From assembly GCA_029879945.1 (NCBI GenBank), contig JAOUPJ010000091.1:1-11658 (forward strand): a DNA stretch of 11,658 nt, given 5' to 3'. The DNA is from Gammaproteobacteria bacterium (GTDB lineage Bacteria > Pseudomonadota > Gammaproteobacteria > S012-40). The notes under the pieces were generated by a model. It searched no databases, was not told where the DNA came from, and saw only the letters and a program-made list of their open reading frames with translations. How positions within the stretch are numbered: position 1 is the stretch's first letter; every line of letters begins with the position of its first letter. The translations under genes were made by a program, and so were the position numbers. Positions 1 through 6,946 of this stretch are shown here, piece by piece.

Positions 1-255
1 AACACATTGGTATCCAATTCGCCTTGGAAAGCTTTTCTCGAGATCGATAAGCAAGAAATTTCTTTTAATGCAGCATTCTCACTAGCTGAATTCTACAAAT
101 TTGAAGACTTACTAAAGGAAACCTATTCTTCTAATGGAACTTTTTTTTTGAAAAAATTTAACTGGGCTATAGATCCAAAATCAACCCAGAAAAATCCGGT
201 AATCAGCATTTTGCTGGACGGAGAAAAAATTCTAGTGATAGGAGACCCCCAATGA
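1..255 (+). CDS. C-terminal part of a probable PilO/GspM-type pilus or secretion inner-membrane protein (5' end outside window)
   Basis: The frame is open from the first base, so the gene starts upstream. A TTG at position 7 could serve as a start but probably does not. The visible 84 residues are soluble, with alternating charged and hydrophobic residues and a short beta-rich end (PVISILLDGEKILVIG). They look like the C-terminal ferredoxin-like half of PilO/GspM/MshJ proteins, which form the periplasmic part of the inner-membrane platform of type IV pili and type II secretion. The stop overlaps the next start (ATGA, 252-255), which indicates translational coupling. The assignment rests mainly on position: a small GspB/MshK-like gene and then a secretin follow, as in MSHA-type operons. 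The sequence itself is too short and diverged to name with confidence. Confidence 0.5.
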   Translation, partial: NTLVSNSPWKAFLEIDKQEISFNAAFSLAEFYKFEDLLKETYSSNGTFFLKKFNWAIDPKSTQKNPVISILLDGEKILVIGDPQ

Positions 256-680
256 AGCTACACGGCTACGCATTCGCTACGACATTTTTAGCGATCACTA
301 CTGTTGGTACTGTTTTCACTTACCAATATGAAATGTTACCTCCCGCTGTTATAAATGTTCCTGCTATTTCCCTGGCCGGTAATTTGGACACTAAGATTCC
401 CGCAGACATGATCAAACAGGCCAGCATCGACTATGGCGCCTATCTACCCTGGCGCTCACGCCAATCGTTGGAGTCAGACAAAACAGTCAGCACCGAAAAA
501 TCCGTTGGTGAGCACTACAATGTTACGGCTATAATAATTAACGATTCGACAAGGTTGGCCCGAATCAATGGCAGCTACTTCACCGAGGGCGAAAGATTAG
601 ACCAATACGTCATTGAACTCATAAATTATGACTCAATCAAGATATCAAACAACAATTCAACTACAACCTTAAGGCTATGA
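252..680 (+). CDS. GspB/MshK-like small membrane-anchored pilus assembly protein
   Basis: This is a 142-residue protein. Residues about 7-24 form one hydrophobic N-terminal segment, probably an inner-membrane anchor with the rest in the periplasm. A linker of about 65 residues follows. The C-terminal part (about 91-142) has the pattern of the GspB/PilP/MshK family: hydrophobic AIIIND, then ARINGSYFTEGERLDQY, then IELINYDSIKI and a final TTTLRL strand. In that family the domain typically docks on the periplasmic N-terminal domains of the secretin or links it to the inner-membrane platform. GGAGA at 241-245 lies 6 bases before the ATG and supports the start. The gene overlaps both neighbours by 4 bases. 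The family call is by motif and context; whether it is closer to MshK or GspB cannot be decided from sequence reading alone. Confidence 0.6.
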   Translation: MKLHGYAFATTFLAITTVGTVFTYQYEMLPPAVINVPAISLAGNLDTKIPADMIKQASIDYGAYLPWRSRQSLESDKTVSTEKSVGEHYNVTAIIINDSTRLARINGSYFTEGERLDQYVIELINYDSIKISNNNSTTTLRL

Positions 681-2116
681 ATATTTTAACAAGAACACTA
701 TTCCTGTTTACTATTGCTCTGCTTGTGGGTGCGTGCAGCTCCACGCCAGAAAAAGACCCAAAATCCTCCGAACTGGAAGAAGTCACAACCAAGACGAGCG
801 ATACCAGAAAACAAGAGCCGCTTGTTCTCTTTGAAAATAGTTTTTATAACCAGCCTTTCGGAAACAAACGCTTTTCCTTTAAAGCTCGCGGGTTACCGAT
901 AAAAGACGCGCTTTCCGCTTTTTCAAAGCTTTACTCGATAAACATTTTGGCAGATTCCAACGTTAGCGGGTCGGTCAACGTGGATTTTTCTAATCTGGCT
1001 TTTGATCGTGCGATGGAGATCATTCTTGCATCTAAAGGTTACGGATGGGAATGGGATAACGAGGTTATAAGAGTTAGAAAAAAAGTTACGCGAATATTTA
1101 AAATAGACTATGTGTTTCTTCAAAGATCAGGCAAGTTCTCCAGCAACGCAGGTATAAGCACCAATCTCACAGGATCATCTCAGAGCGGTGCAAGCGGCGC
1201 AAGCACGACACTAACACAGAGTGGCACTGTCGATTTCTGGAAAGACCTGGAAGACGTTCTGAAAACCATGATTTCCAAAGATGGCAGCATGCATATAAAT
1301 CGTTTGAGTGGTTTAATCCAGGTTTCAGATAGCTATTCTTATGTTAAGCAAATTGAGCAATTCGTTAGAGCTGTCGGAAGCTCAATCAGAAAACAAGTGC
1401 TAGTTGAGGCGAAAATCGTTGAGGTCACCCTTCGGGAAGACAATGCTGCCGGTATTGATTGGACGCAATTAACGGCCGAAGGTGTGACGGGCGCTATTAC
1501 AACGCTAATAACCGCCCCGATCGGGGGTACAAACGCAAAAAAAGAAACCATCTCATTGTCCACAACCAAAACGAACTACTCTGCCCTACTCAACGCGCTA
1601 CACGAGCAAGGGTCTGTTGATGTTGTTTCGCAACCCAGAATTCGTATTCTTAACAACCAGTCCTCCGTAATTAAAGTAGGAACAGATCGTACCTTTTTTA
1701 CACAAACCGTAACGCGCACTCCTAGCACAAACAATACAACAGATATCATTATCACTGAAACACCTACTACGATCACCGAGGGACTTGTTCTCACCGTGAC
1801 CCCACAAATCTCTCAAGAAAATTGGATAATACTGGACGTTTCTCCTGTTGTGACGCGTGTTGTTGATACGATCACATCGTCTCAGGGCAGCACCGCACCC
1901 GTACTGGACATAAAACAGGCTTCATCAGTATTGAGAATGAAAGATGGAGATATTATTCTTTTGGGGGGGCTAATTCAGGAGGAAAAAACTGAAACCGAGC
2001 GAAGTATTCCGATCTTGGGCAGTATTCCACTAATAGGTTATTTCTTTAAATCCAAATATTGGACAACGGAGAAAAAGGAATTAGTTATCATGCTGAGCGC
2101 CAATGTAGTTTCTTAA
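677..2116 (+). CDS. mshL: Outer-membrane secretin, MshL type (type IV pilus / type II secretion)
   Basis: This 479-residue protein forms the multimeric outer-membrane gate through which a pilus or secreted protein passes. A lipoprotein signal peptide ends in a lipobox (LVGAC, Cys20), so the secretin probably carries its own lipid anchor. Residues about 66-136 match the secretin/TonB short N-terminal (STN) domain, and about 138-235 an N1-type domain interrupted by a Ser/Gly/Thr-rich loop (about 155-185). The secretin barrel domain runs from about 240 to 478, with VSQPRIRILNNQ at 317-328, GDIILLGGLI at 424-433 and the typical SIPILGSIPLIGYFF near 443-457. There are no AMIN peptidoglycan-binding repeats of the PilQ kind, and the length fits MshL rather than GspD. 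The start ATG overlaps the previous stop, with AAGG just upstream. Secretin function is very likely; the MshL subtype is likely from size, domain order and the GspB/MshK-like neighbour. Confidence 0.82.
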   Translation: MNILTRTLFLFTIALLVGACSSTPEKDPKSSELEEVTTKTSDTRKQEPLVLFENSFYNQPFGNKRFSFKARGLPIKDALSAFSKLYSINILADSNVSGSVNVDFSNLAFDRAMEIILASKGYGWEWDNEVIRVRKKVTRIFKIDYVFLQRSGKFSSNAGISTNLTGSSQSGASGASTTLTQSGTVDFWKDLEDVLKTMISKDGSMHINRLSGLIQVSDSYSYVKQIEQFVRAVGSSIRKQVLVEAKIVEVTLREDNAAGIDWTQLTAEGVTGAITTLITAPIGGTNAKKETISLSTTKTNYSALLNALHEQGSVDVVSQPRIRILNNQSSVIKVGTDRTFFTQTVTRTPSTNNTTDIIITETPTTITEGLVLTVTPQISQENWIILDVSPVVTRVVDTITSSQGSTAPVLDIKQASSVLRMKDGDIILLGGLIQEEKTETERSIPILGSIPLIGYFFKSKYWTTEKKELVIMLSANVVS

Positions 2117-2134
2117 GCCATAGAAGTGATTGTC

Positions 2135-3289
2135 ATGAAACCTCAACTCGTACGAATTACTCGAAACCCAATCGATACAGACAAACCACTAGAGTATCCT
2201 TTGTATCGCGAAAACGGAGTTTTACTCGCTAATAAAGGGGCCGTATTGAATGAGGCACAGAGCACAATTATTCGAGAGACTGAAGAAATTTTCACCTCTC
2301 TAGGAGATCTTAGCGCTTACTATGAGGCGAAGGAATCCAAGCTTCCGGGGAAAGCTGCAAATGATGAAAGCAATAACTCATCATACAACCCGATTAGACA
2401 ACTTGATGTTCTAGAAAAAGAACTGCTTCGCATTTATTATAGCCCTAGCAGGGCCTCTTCGCTGGAAGACCTAATCTGGATGCGAGCAAGAATCCGTTCA
2501 ATATGTAAACATGCCCCAGATGCGGCGTTAGCTAAAATATTCTTAGACAATAAACGACTCTATTCCGTACAACATGCAATCCATGTCGCCGTTCTGGTCG
2601 AGCTAACAACAAGTTTTTTAAATTGGTCCAACGAACAGATAGAAAGCCTGGTAGGTGCCTCATTGACTATGAACATATCCATGGGCATCTTGCAGGACCG
2701 TCTACAGAAGCAATCCAAACCTCTCAATGAGCAACAAAAAAACCTTATTAGTGCGCACCCCACTAAAAGCGTAGAAATACTGAAGAAAATAGGAATTAAA
2801 GACAGTGCCTGGATGGAATCTGTACTAAAACATCATGAAACACCTGATGGGCTTGGCTATCCTAGCCAGCTGAAATTGGAAAACATTCCCATTTCAGCAA
2901 CATTGCTCCGCATGGCGGATGTATATTGCGCAAAAATTAGCGGTCGCAGTTATCGTAATCCCATGCTTCCACATATTGCTGCGAAAGATCTTTTTGTAGG
3001 GATTGACAAAGAAGTACATAGCGAAATTGTCTCCGCTTTTTTAAAGATACTTGGTCTGTTTCCACCGGGTACATTAGTACGCATGTCCAACAAAGAAATC
3101 GGTATCGTGTTTAAAAGGGGCGAAAAAATCAACACTCCGATCGTAAAAATATTGCTTGGTAAAAACTCATTAAAGGCCCACTCACCAAAGATAGTAAAAG
3201 CCGATGATGACAAAAACAAAATTATTGATATCGTTTCACATAAGCAACTGTCTCAAAAAGGTAACTTCATCGATCTTTGGAATCTCTAG
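2135..3289 (+). CDS. HD-GYP-fold signalling protein with degenerate HD motif
   Basis: With the ATG at 2135 the protein has 384 residues. AGAAG at 2122-2126 gives a plausible ribosome site 8 bases upstream; a GTG at 2126 would add three residues. Residues about 1-60 resemble the short N-terminal domain seen in some HD-GYP proteins (PLYRENGVLLANKG). Residues about 140-290 have the HD-GYP fold: an HAIH segment (147-150), HHETPDGLGYP (233-243) and a following LLRMADVYCAKISGRSYR helix. The HD..GK motif is replaced: where HDIGK is expected the protein has MNISM (179-183). HD-GYP enzymes hydrolyse cyclic di-GMP using two or three metals bound partly by this HD pair, so catalysis is doubtful. A role as a c-di-GMP sensor or protein-binding adaptor for the pilus is inference from its place nine bases after the secretin. 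The last 90 residues are a small domain beginning with LGLFPPGTLVRM. Confidence 0.8.
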   Translation: MKPQLVRITRNPIDTDKPLEYPLYRENGVLLANKGAVLNEAQSTIIRETEEIFTSLGDLSAYYEAKESKLPGKAANDESNNSSYNPIRQLDVLEKELLRIYYSPSRASSLEDLIWMRARIRSICKHAPDAALAKIFLDNKRLYSVQHAIHVAVLVELTTSFLNWSNEQIESLVGASLTMNISMGILQDRLQKQSKPLNEQQKNLISAHPTKSVEILKKIGIKDSAWMESVLKHHETPDGLGYPSQLKLENIPISATLLRMADVYCAKISGRSYRNPMLPHIAAKDLFVGIDKEVHSEIVSAFLKILGLFPPGTLVRMSNKEIGIVFKRGEKINTPIVKILLGKNSLKAHSPKIVKADDDKNKIIDIVSHKQLSQKGNFIDLWNL

Positions 3290-3296
3290 GTTACAC

Positions 3297-4307
3297 TTAG
3301 ATTGACGCAAGTTCTATAATATCGCTGTCTTCCACGTATAGACATATCTCGTCACCTACACTTATCCCAGTAGCCGCCTGAACAGATGCGTGGACATGAA
3401 CTTTGTTTCCATCGGCGTTTAGTAGCAAATGGCTTAACAAGTTTCGTCTATCCAGTGATTCAACATAACCGGTTAGAATGAGGGCATTCTCTCTTTTTTG
3501 GAGTGATAATTTGTAATGGGATATCGCATATTTTTTTAATCTATCGAAACGGCCGTCTAGCCGAAAGAGTCGACTCGCTTCTTTCCCTTCATAGATATTC
3601 TCCCAAGTCAGAAAACGAGCGACAGTTTCATTGACTGGATGATTCAGCACCTCTTTCACTGAACCAGTCTGGGCGATTTTTCCTTCTGTAATCACGGTTA
3701 CCGTATCACAAAGACTGGCTATTTCATCCAGATCGTGACTAACAATCATCGTAGGTATGGAAATTTCGTGCACCAAATCCTCTACCTGGGAACGCAATAT
3801 CTTTCGCAGGGATCGATCCAGCGCAGCAAAAGGTTCGTCCAGTAATAAGAGATCCGGCGCAGACCAGAGTGTTCTGGCTAACGCGACACGCTGAGCCTCA
3901 CCACCCGAAAGCGTAGAGGGAAAACTATGAGCGAGGCCTGCTAGTTTAAATTTTTCTAGCCATGAAGTTCTATCATAGTCAGCCGGACCGGGGGTAAAGA
4001 AGACGTTGTCGTGTACATTAAGATGTGGAAAGAGCGCATAGTCTTGAAAGACCATTCCTACACCGCGCTTCTGGGCAGGCAAATGGACATGCGATCGACT
4101 ATCCAACCAAAGCCTATCGTTAAAGACTATCCTCCCTACTCCGGGCCGCACAGTCCCCAAAAGCATCCGCAACAATTGGGTCTTACCTGCACCGGAAGGG
4201 CCCACGATACCATGTACGCCCTTTTCTAATTGAAGCTCATAGTTAAACGCACGCCCCCGGTACTGATGGTTTATATTGAGATCCAGCATGTGCAATTTTC
4301 CCGTCAT
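3297..4307 (-). CDS. modC: Molybdate ABC transporter ATP-binding protein ModC
   Basis: This 336-residue cytoplasmic ATPase drives molybdate import through ModB. It has a Walker A motif GPSGAGKT (36-43), Q-loop Gln88 (VFQDYALFPHL), ABC signature LSGGEAQ (133-139), Walker B LLLLDEP (153-159) and H-loop SHD with His191. Residues about 270-336 form a C-terminal MOP/TOBE-like domain, which in ModC is thought to bind oxyanion and inhibit transport; here it is only weakly recognisable. The ATG overlaps the modB stop by 4 bases, and AGGTGA lies just upstream, which indicates coupling; a Met at residue 7 is an alternative start. The gene converges on the HD-GYP gene with 7 bases between stops. The order modA-modB-modC makes molybdate (or tungstate) much the likeliest substrate, although the ATPase alone would also resemble sulfate or Fe3+ transporters. 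Confidence 0.88.
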   Translation of the reverse strand: MTGKLHMLDLNINHQYRGRAFNYELQLEKGVHGIVGPSGAGKTQLLRMLLGTVRPGVGRIVFNDRLWLDSRSHVHLPAQKRGVGMVFQDYALFPHLNVHDNVFFTPGPADYDRTSWLEKFKLAGLAHSFPSTLSGGEAQRVALARTLWSAPDLLLLDEPFAALDRSLRKILRSQVEDLVHEISIPTMIVSHDLDEIASLCDTVTVITEGKIAQTGSVKEVLNHPVNETVARFLTWENIYEGKEASRLFRLDGRFDRLKKYAISHYKLSLQKRENALILTGYVESLDRRNLLSHLLLNADGNKVHVHASVQAATGISVGDEICLYVEDSDIIELASI

Positions 4308-4972
4308 TCACCTTTTCTCTTTAGTGAGAAACTATTTCTGGCATACGTTAGAAATAGAACAATGAAAGAAAAAACAAGCAGGCCTACCGAATACAAATGG
4401 GCCTTGGCATAATCCAGCATTTCCACACTTTCATAGATCGCAATAGAAATAACTTGCGTTTCCCCTGGAATGTTCCCTCCTATCATAAGGACGACGCCGA
4501 ACTCCCCCAAGGTATGCGCAAATCCCAGTGTAAACGCGACTAGAAATGCCCCTTTGAGTTGGGGAAAAATAACACGAGTAATAATCACCCACCAATTTGC
4601 CCTTAACGATAAAGCCGCTTCTATAGTACGTCCATCCAAACGCTCAAAGCCGATTTGTAGAGGTTGCACAACAAAGGGCAGAGAATAGATCACAGAGGCG
4701 ATGAGCAGACCTGCAAAACTAAAAGCGAGTTGCACACCAAACCAGTCCACAATTAATTTACCTAAACCCGATGCCGGTGAAAACGCCAACAGCAAATAGA
4801 ATCCAAGAACGGTGGGAGGTAAGACCAAAGGCAAGGCAGTAGTCGCCCACACCACGCTTCGAAAGATGCTGGAACCATTGGCCAACCACCAGGCAAGCGG
4901 AATCGAGACAATTAGCAAAATTATCGTCGCTGATGTCGCAAGTTGGAGGCTCAAAAGGACCGGCTCAAACAT
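4304..4972 (-). CDS. modB: Molybdate ABC transporter permease ModB
   Basis: This is the inner-membrane channel subunit of the molybdate importer, 222 residues from the chosen ATG at 4972, close to the usual ModB length of about 225. The frame stays open to 5074, but the extra 34 residues lie inside modA and are hydrophilic, whereas from MFEPVLLSLQLATSATIILL the sequence matches a normal ModB N-terminus. About five hydrophobic segments are visible (around 8-30, 40-66, 83-106, 142-165 and 194-212). The cytoplasmic EAA loop that docks with the ATPase reads EAALSLRANWWVIITRVIFP (118-137). The segment HTLGEFGVVLMIGGNIPGET (153-172) is typical of the family. AAGG with further G-rich sequence precedes the start. 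The gene overlaps modA by 8 bases and modC by 4 bases, so all three are co-translated. Confidence 0.9.
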   Translation of the reverse strand: MFEPVLLSLQLATSATIILLIVSIPLAWWLANGSSIFRSVVWATTALPLVLPPTVLGFYLLLAFSPASGLGKLIVDWFGVQLAFSFAGLLIASVIYSLPFVVQPLQIGFERLDGRTIEAALSLRANWWVIITRVIFPQLKGAFLVAFTLGFAHTLGEFGVVLMIGGNIPGETQVISIAIYESVEMLDYAKAHLYSVGLLVFSFIVLFLTYARNSFSLKRKGE

Positions 4973-5741
4973 CGCCGCCCGCCTTGGGTAATCGATATCC
5001 GGAATCTTCGATGATTTTCCTTGCACCATCAGATTGTATAAAACGTAAAAACTCCAGTGCCAACTCGACTTCACGGCTTCTACTCAGTAAGACGACCTGT
5101 TGTTCCAATTGCTTATCATCAAAGACAGCAATGTATCCCCGCGCCTGCCCTCCCCTTAACAGTAATTGTGAATAGGAGACAAAACCGGCAACCACACTTC
5201 CGCCTTTTATATACTGATGGGCTTGCACTACATTTTCTGCAACGACTAATTGATATTTCTTTGAATCCTTTGAGTATAGTTTGAGAAGCTGTTCCGCCGC
5301 TTTTCCGTAGGGCGCGATTTTAGGATTCGCAATTACCAATTTTCCCTGGTGTTTTTCAATCATTTCACGCACTGATATTTTCGCATTATCTCCAGGAGCC
5401 CAAAATGCCAACCTGCCGTATGCATAGGTAAAACGCGTATTTTTTTTTACCAAGCCCTGCCCGTCCAGTCTTTTTGGTGTATCCACATCTGCCGAGAAAA
5501 ATAGATCATAAGGCGCGCCCATACTGATGCGCGTATAGAGACTACCGCTAGAGCCACTACTAATGTTTATACGAACACTGGGATTTAATTTATGAAATGA
5601 CTCGACCAATTTTAATAGCGTAGAATGAAAATTACTGGCGGTCGCGATAGTGAGCGTCTTTGCCGTGGCCGGTGGCGAACTGCAAAATGCAATCAACAAA
5701 AACAGAAAATTCAAACCGATTCGACTTGTCGGGAAGGCCAT
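4965..5741 (-). CDS. modA: Molybdate-binding periplasmic protein ModA
   Basis: This 258-residue protein captures molybdate in the periplasm and delivers it to ModBC. A Sec signal peptide (hydrophobic core about 8-20, probable cut after ATA near residue 27) is followed by the ModA fold. Ligand-site segments are present: ATASNF (34-38), SSGSSGSL (61-68), APYDLFFSAD (76-85), IANPKIAPYGKAAEQ (137-151), VVAENVVQAHQYI (166-178) and GFVSYSQ (186-192). By comparison with E. coli ModA, Ser36, a Ser at 62-65, Ala143, Val171 and Tyr190 are the expected oxyanion contacts. Two in-frame stop codons (TAATAA) lie 6-11 bases before the ATG, so the start cannot be further upstream. No good Shine-Dalgarno sequence is visible, which is odd for the first gene of an operon. 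Tungstate is an alternative substrate. Confidence 0.9.
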   Translation of the reverse strand: MAFPTSRIGLNFLFLLIAFCSSPPATAKTLTIATASNFHSTLLKLVESFHKLNPSVRINISSGSSGSLYTRISMGAPYDLFFSADVDTPKRLDGQGLVKKNTRFTYAYGRLAFWAPGDNAKISVREMIEKHQGKLVIANPKIAPYGKAAEQLLKLYSKDSKKYQLVVAENVVQAHQYIKGGSVVAGFVSYSQLLLRGGQARGYIAVFDDKQLEQQVVLLSRSREVELALEFLRFIQSDGARKIIEDSGYRLPKAGGDV

Positions 5742-5862
5742 CGTGATTTATTAACACTATCTGGAAAACAAGCTCTTGGGAGGGAAACCGTTTTAGGATA
5801 AACTAAACGCCGTGGCGAGGCACGGATAACATTCTCTGAATTTAACACGGAAGAGGAACGAA
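5742..5862. promoter_or_regulatory. Divergent intergenic region between modA and the outer-membrane protein gene
   Basis: This 121-base region must hold promoters for both the modABC operon (leftward) and the barrel gene (rightward). A possible rightward sigma-70 site is TTGGGA (5776-5781), a 17-base spacer and TAAACT (5799-5804), four of six matches in each box. A small inverted repeat CCGTG/CACGG (5810-5814 and 5821-5825) follows. No palindrome resembling the E. coli ModE operator (CGTTATAT-type half sites) and no molybdenum-cofactor riboswitch was recognised, so control by molybdate is not visible. The promoter call is weak. Confidence 0.3.
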
Positions 5863-6333
5863 ATGAAGCCCAATCGATTATTTTTTCTCCTGACCCTGTT
5901 TGTGTTTTCCAATGTTCAGGCTGCCGATAAGTTTGAGCGTGACAATGTGTATGTGGGCGGAGGAATCGGTTTTAATTCCGTCGGCAAAGGCGGGGATTCC
6001 ATCGGTTTTCAATTTCTTGCCGGCTATGACCTGGAGTTTCCCCTGGCCGATGGTGTGAATTCGTTGGTAGAAGTGGGTTATATGGATTCCGGCAGCTTCG
6101 ATAACGGTGGGAAAGCAACCGGCTTCTGGGGCACCGGATTGGCCACCTATCGGATCAATAAAGAAATTCTCGCACTCGGAAGAATCGGACTCGATATCGG
6201 CGATGATAGTGGCTTGATGCTGGGTTTTGGCGCCGATTATAAGCTGGACAAACTCAAGTCAGTACGTGGAGAAATTGTTAAACGGGACTCCATCGACTCT
6301 ATCCAGTTTAATTTCACCTATAAGCTGAACTAG
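5863..6333 (+). CDS. Small outer-membrane beta-barrel protein
   Basis: This is a 156-residue exported protein. A Sec signal peptide (hydrophobic 6-16) has a probable cut after VQA (residue 20). The mature part of about 136 residues consists of alternating short strands rich in Gly and aromatic residues (VYVGGGIGFNS, IGFQFLAGYDL, SLVEVGYMD, FWGTGLATYRI, ALGRIGLDIG, LMLGFGADYKL, IQFNFTYKL). This is the size and pattern of an 8-stranded OmpA/OmpX-type barrel of the porin-like superfamily. The C-terminus is TYKLN, so the usual terminal aromatic residue recognised by the BAM machinery is not the last residue; the nearest is a Tyr three positions earlier. AGAGGA about 7 bases before the ATG supports the start. 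Specific function is unknown. The gene stands alone, divergent from modA and convergent with the half-HDOD gene. Confidence 0.7.
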   Translation: MKPNRLFFLLTLFVFSNVQAADKFERDNVYVGGGIGFNSVGKGGDSIGFQFLAGYDLEFPLADGVNSLVEVGYMDSGSFDNGGKATGFWGTGLATYRINKEILALGRIGLDIGDDSGLMLGFGADYKLDKLKSVRGEIVKRDSIDSIQFNFTYKLN

Positions 6334-6387
6334 GGACCACCCCGTTCGCAAACTTGCGCTCGCCGCTTTCGGAACGACTATGCTGTC

Positions 6388-6410
6388 GGGTTTTCAACTA
6401 TTGGAAACCC
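6388..6410. terminator. Perfect 10-bp hairpin enclosing a stop codon, between convergent genes
   Basis: The arms 6388-6397 (GGGTTTTCAA) and 6401-6410 (TTGGAAACCC) pair over ten positions with one G-U wobble on the + strand (one A-C mismatch on the - strand). The three-base loop (6398-6400) is exactly the TAG stop of the leftward half-HDOD gene. The hairpin lies 54 bases after the stop of the rightward barrel gene. Neither strand has a T tract after it, so it is not a canonical rho-independent terminator; it could be a bidirectional barrier or an mRNA 3'-end stabiliser. Confidence 0.45.
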
Positions 6411-6694
6411 CGCCATAGTTCCTGGGTAAAAGCGATGTCGCAGAGGCGCTCCATACCGAGTAACAGAATTGCGTGGATGACGGTATCGCTGGCGATTTTT
6501 GCATCCCGCTTGCAACCCGCAAGCCCTACCACGCGCTGACAAAATTCCGAATCGGCACATATTACTTCACATAGGTCTTTCGCTGAGGCGTTCTCTGTGA
6601 CCAGCTCGTAGATTTTCCCACTCAATTCATTCCACTCTTCCAGGGGCTCTGCTGGAGTCGTTCCTTTTGTTCGGGTAAGTATTGAATATGCCAT
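6398..6694 (-). CDS. Short protein resembling the N-terminal half of an HDOD domain
   Basis: This is a 98-residue soluble protein without signal peptide or membrane segment. A strong ribosome site, AGAGGAG (complement of 6702-6708), lies 7 bases before the ATG, so the gene looks genuinely translated. Residues about 28-90 follow the HDOD pattern: a helix ending in DLCEVICADSEFCQRVVGLAG, then a helix SDTVIHAILLLGMERLCDIAF, corresponding to the DPxLxxxLLxLANS and IxSIxxAIxxLGxxxLxxL segments of full domains. Full HDOD domains are around 200 residues; the second half is absent, and the sequence after the stop does not encode it. Four cysteines (42, 47, 52, 61 and also 85, making five) are notable for so small a protein. 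HDOD proteins usually act in signalling without catalysis. The gene may be a remnant or a small regulatory form; the family call is moderate. Confidence 0.5.
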   Translation of the reverse strand: MAYSILTRTKGTTPAEPLEEWNELSGKIYELVTENASAKDLCEVICADSEFCQRVVGLAGCKRDAKIASDTVIHAILLLGMERLCDIAFTQELWRGFQ

Positions 6695-6929
6695 TGGTTT
6701 TCTCCTCTTTCTATTTGGGCTATTTTTCCCAATTACTGTCTACTATAACGTCCTCCTACAGGCGGGCTTCAGATAGTATTTGGGAAATTGTGACCAAATT
6801 GACAGGATTATTTTTAACTTATTGATTTATAGAGGCGGAAAATCAATCTAAGAATTAGACCAGAAGTAAACGACTAAAATCGAGTGCCAAAAAGGAAAGA
6901 AACGGCATGCTGGGAGGGGCTCAGACGCC
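6695..6929. other. Intergenic region between half-HDOD gene and dapB
   Basis: This 235-base, AT-rich stretch contains no convincing ORF. It holds an 8-bp perfect inverted repeat ATTGATTT/AAATCAAT (6821-6828 and 6840-6847, 11-base loop) and a smaller one, TTGGG/CCCAA, near 6716-6733. A promoter for the leftward half-HDOD gene should lie here, but only a -10-like TATAGT about 55 bases before its start was seen, without a matching -35 box. A TTGACA (6799-6804) reads rightward and has no gene to serve. Confidence 0.4.
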
Positions 6930-6946
6930 CTATTTCAGCCCCAGCA
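6908..6946 (-). terminator. Possible hairpin terminator at the end of dapB
   Basis: On the - strand TGCTGGGGCT (6946-6937) can pair with AGCCCC..CCAGCA (6921-6908), a ten-pair stem with a four-base bulge. The dapB TAG stop (6932-6930) lies in the loop. A smaller alternative stem GGGC/GCCC forms just after the stop. T-rich sequence follows only about 5-20 bases later, so termination is plausible but not certain. Confidence 0.35.

Noticed and set aside
3281..3303. AATCT/AGATT inverted repeat between the HD-GYP and modC stops
   Set aside because: Only five certain pairs with a 13-base loop and no T tract; too weak to call a terminator.
4973..5074. Upstream 34-codon extension of modB
   Set aside because: It lies within modA, is hydrophilic and unlike ModB N-termini; the ATG at 4972 gives the normal length and spacing.
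6378..6560. Alternative frames over the half-HDOD gene
   Set aside because: Arg-rich shadow frames without ribosome sites; the frame at 6398-6694 has a strong Shine-Dalgarno sequence and a domain match.
6799..6822. TTGACA box reading rightward
   Set aside because: No good -10 box at 16-18 bases (only TTGATT) and no rightward gene follows; it would run antisense to dapB.
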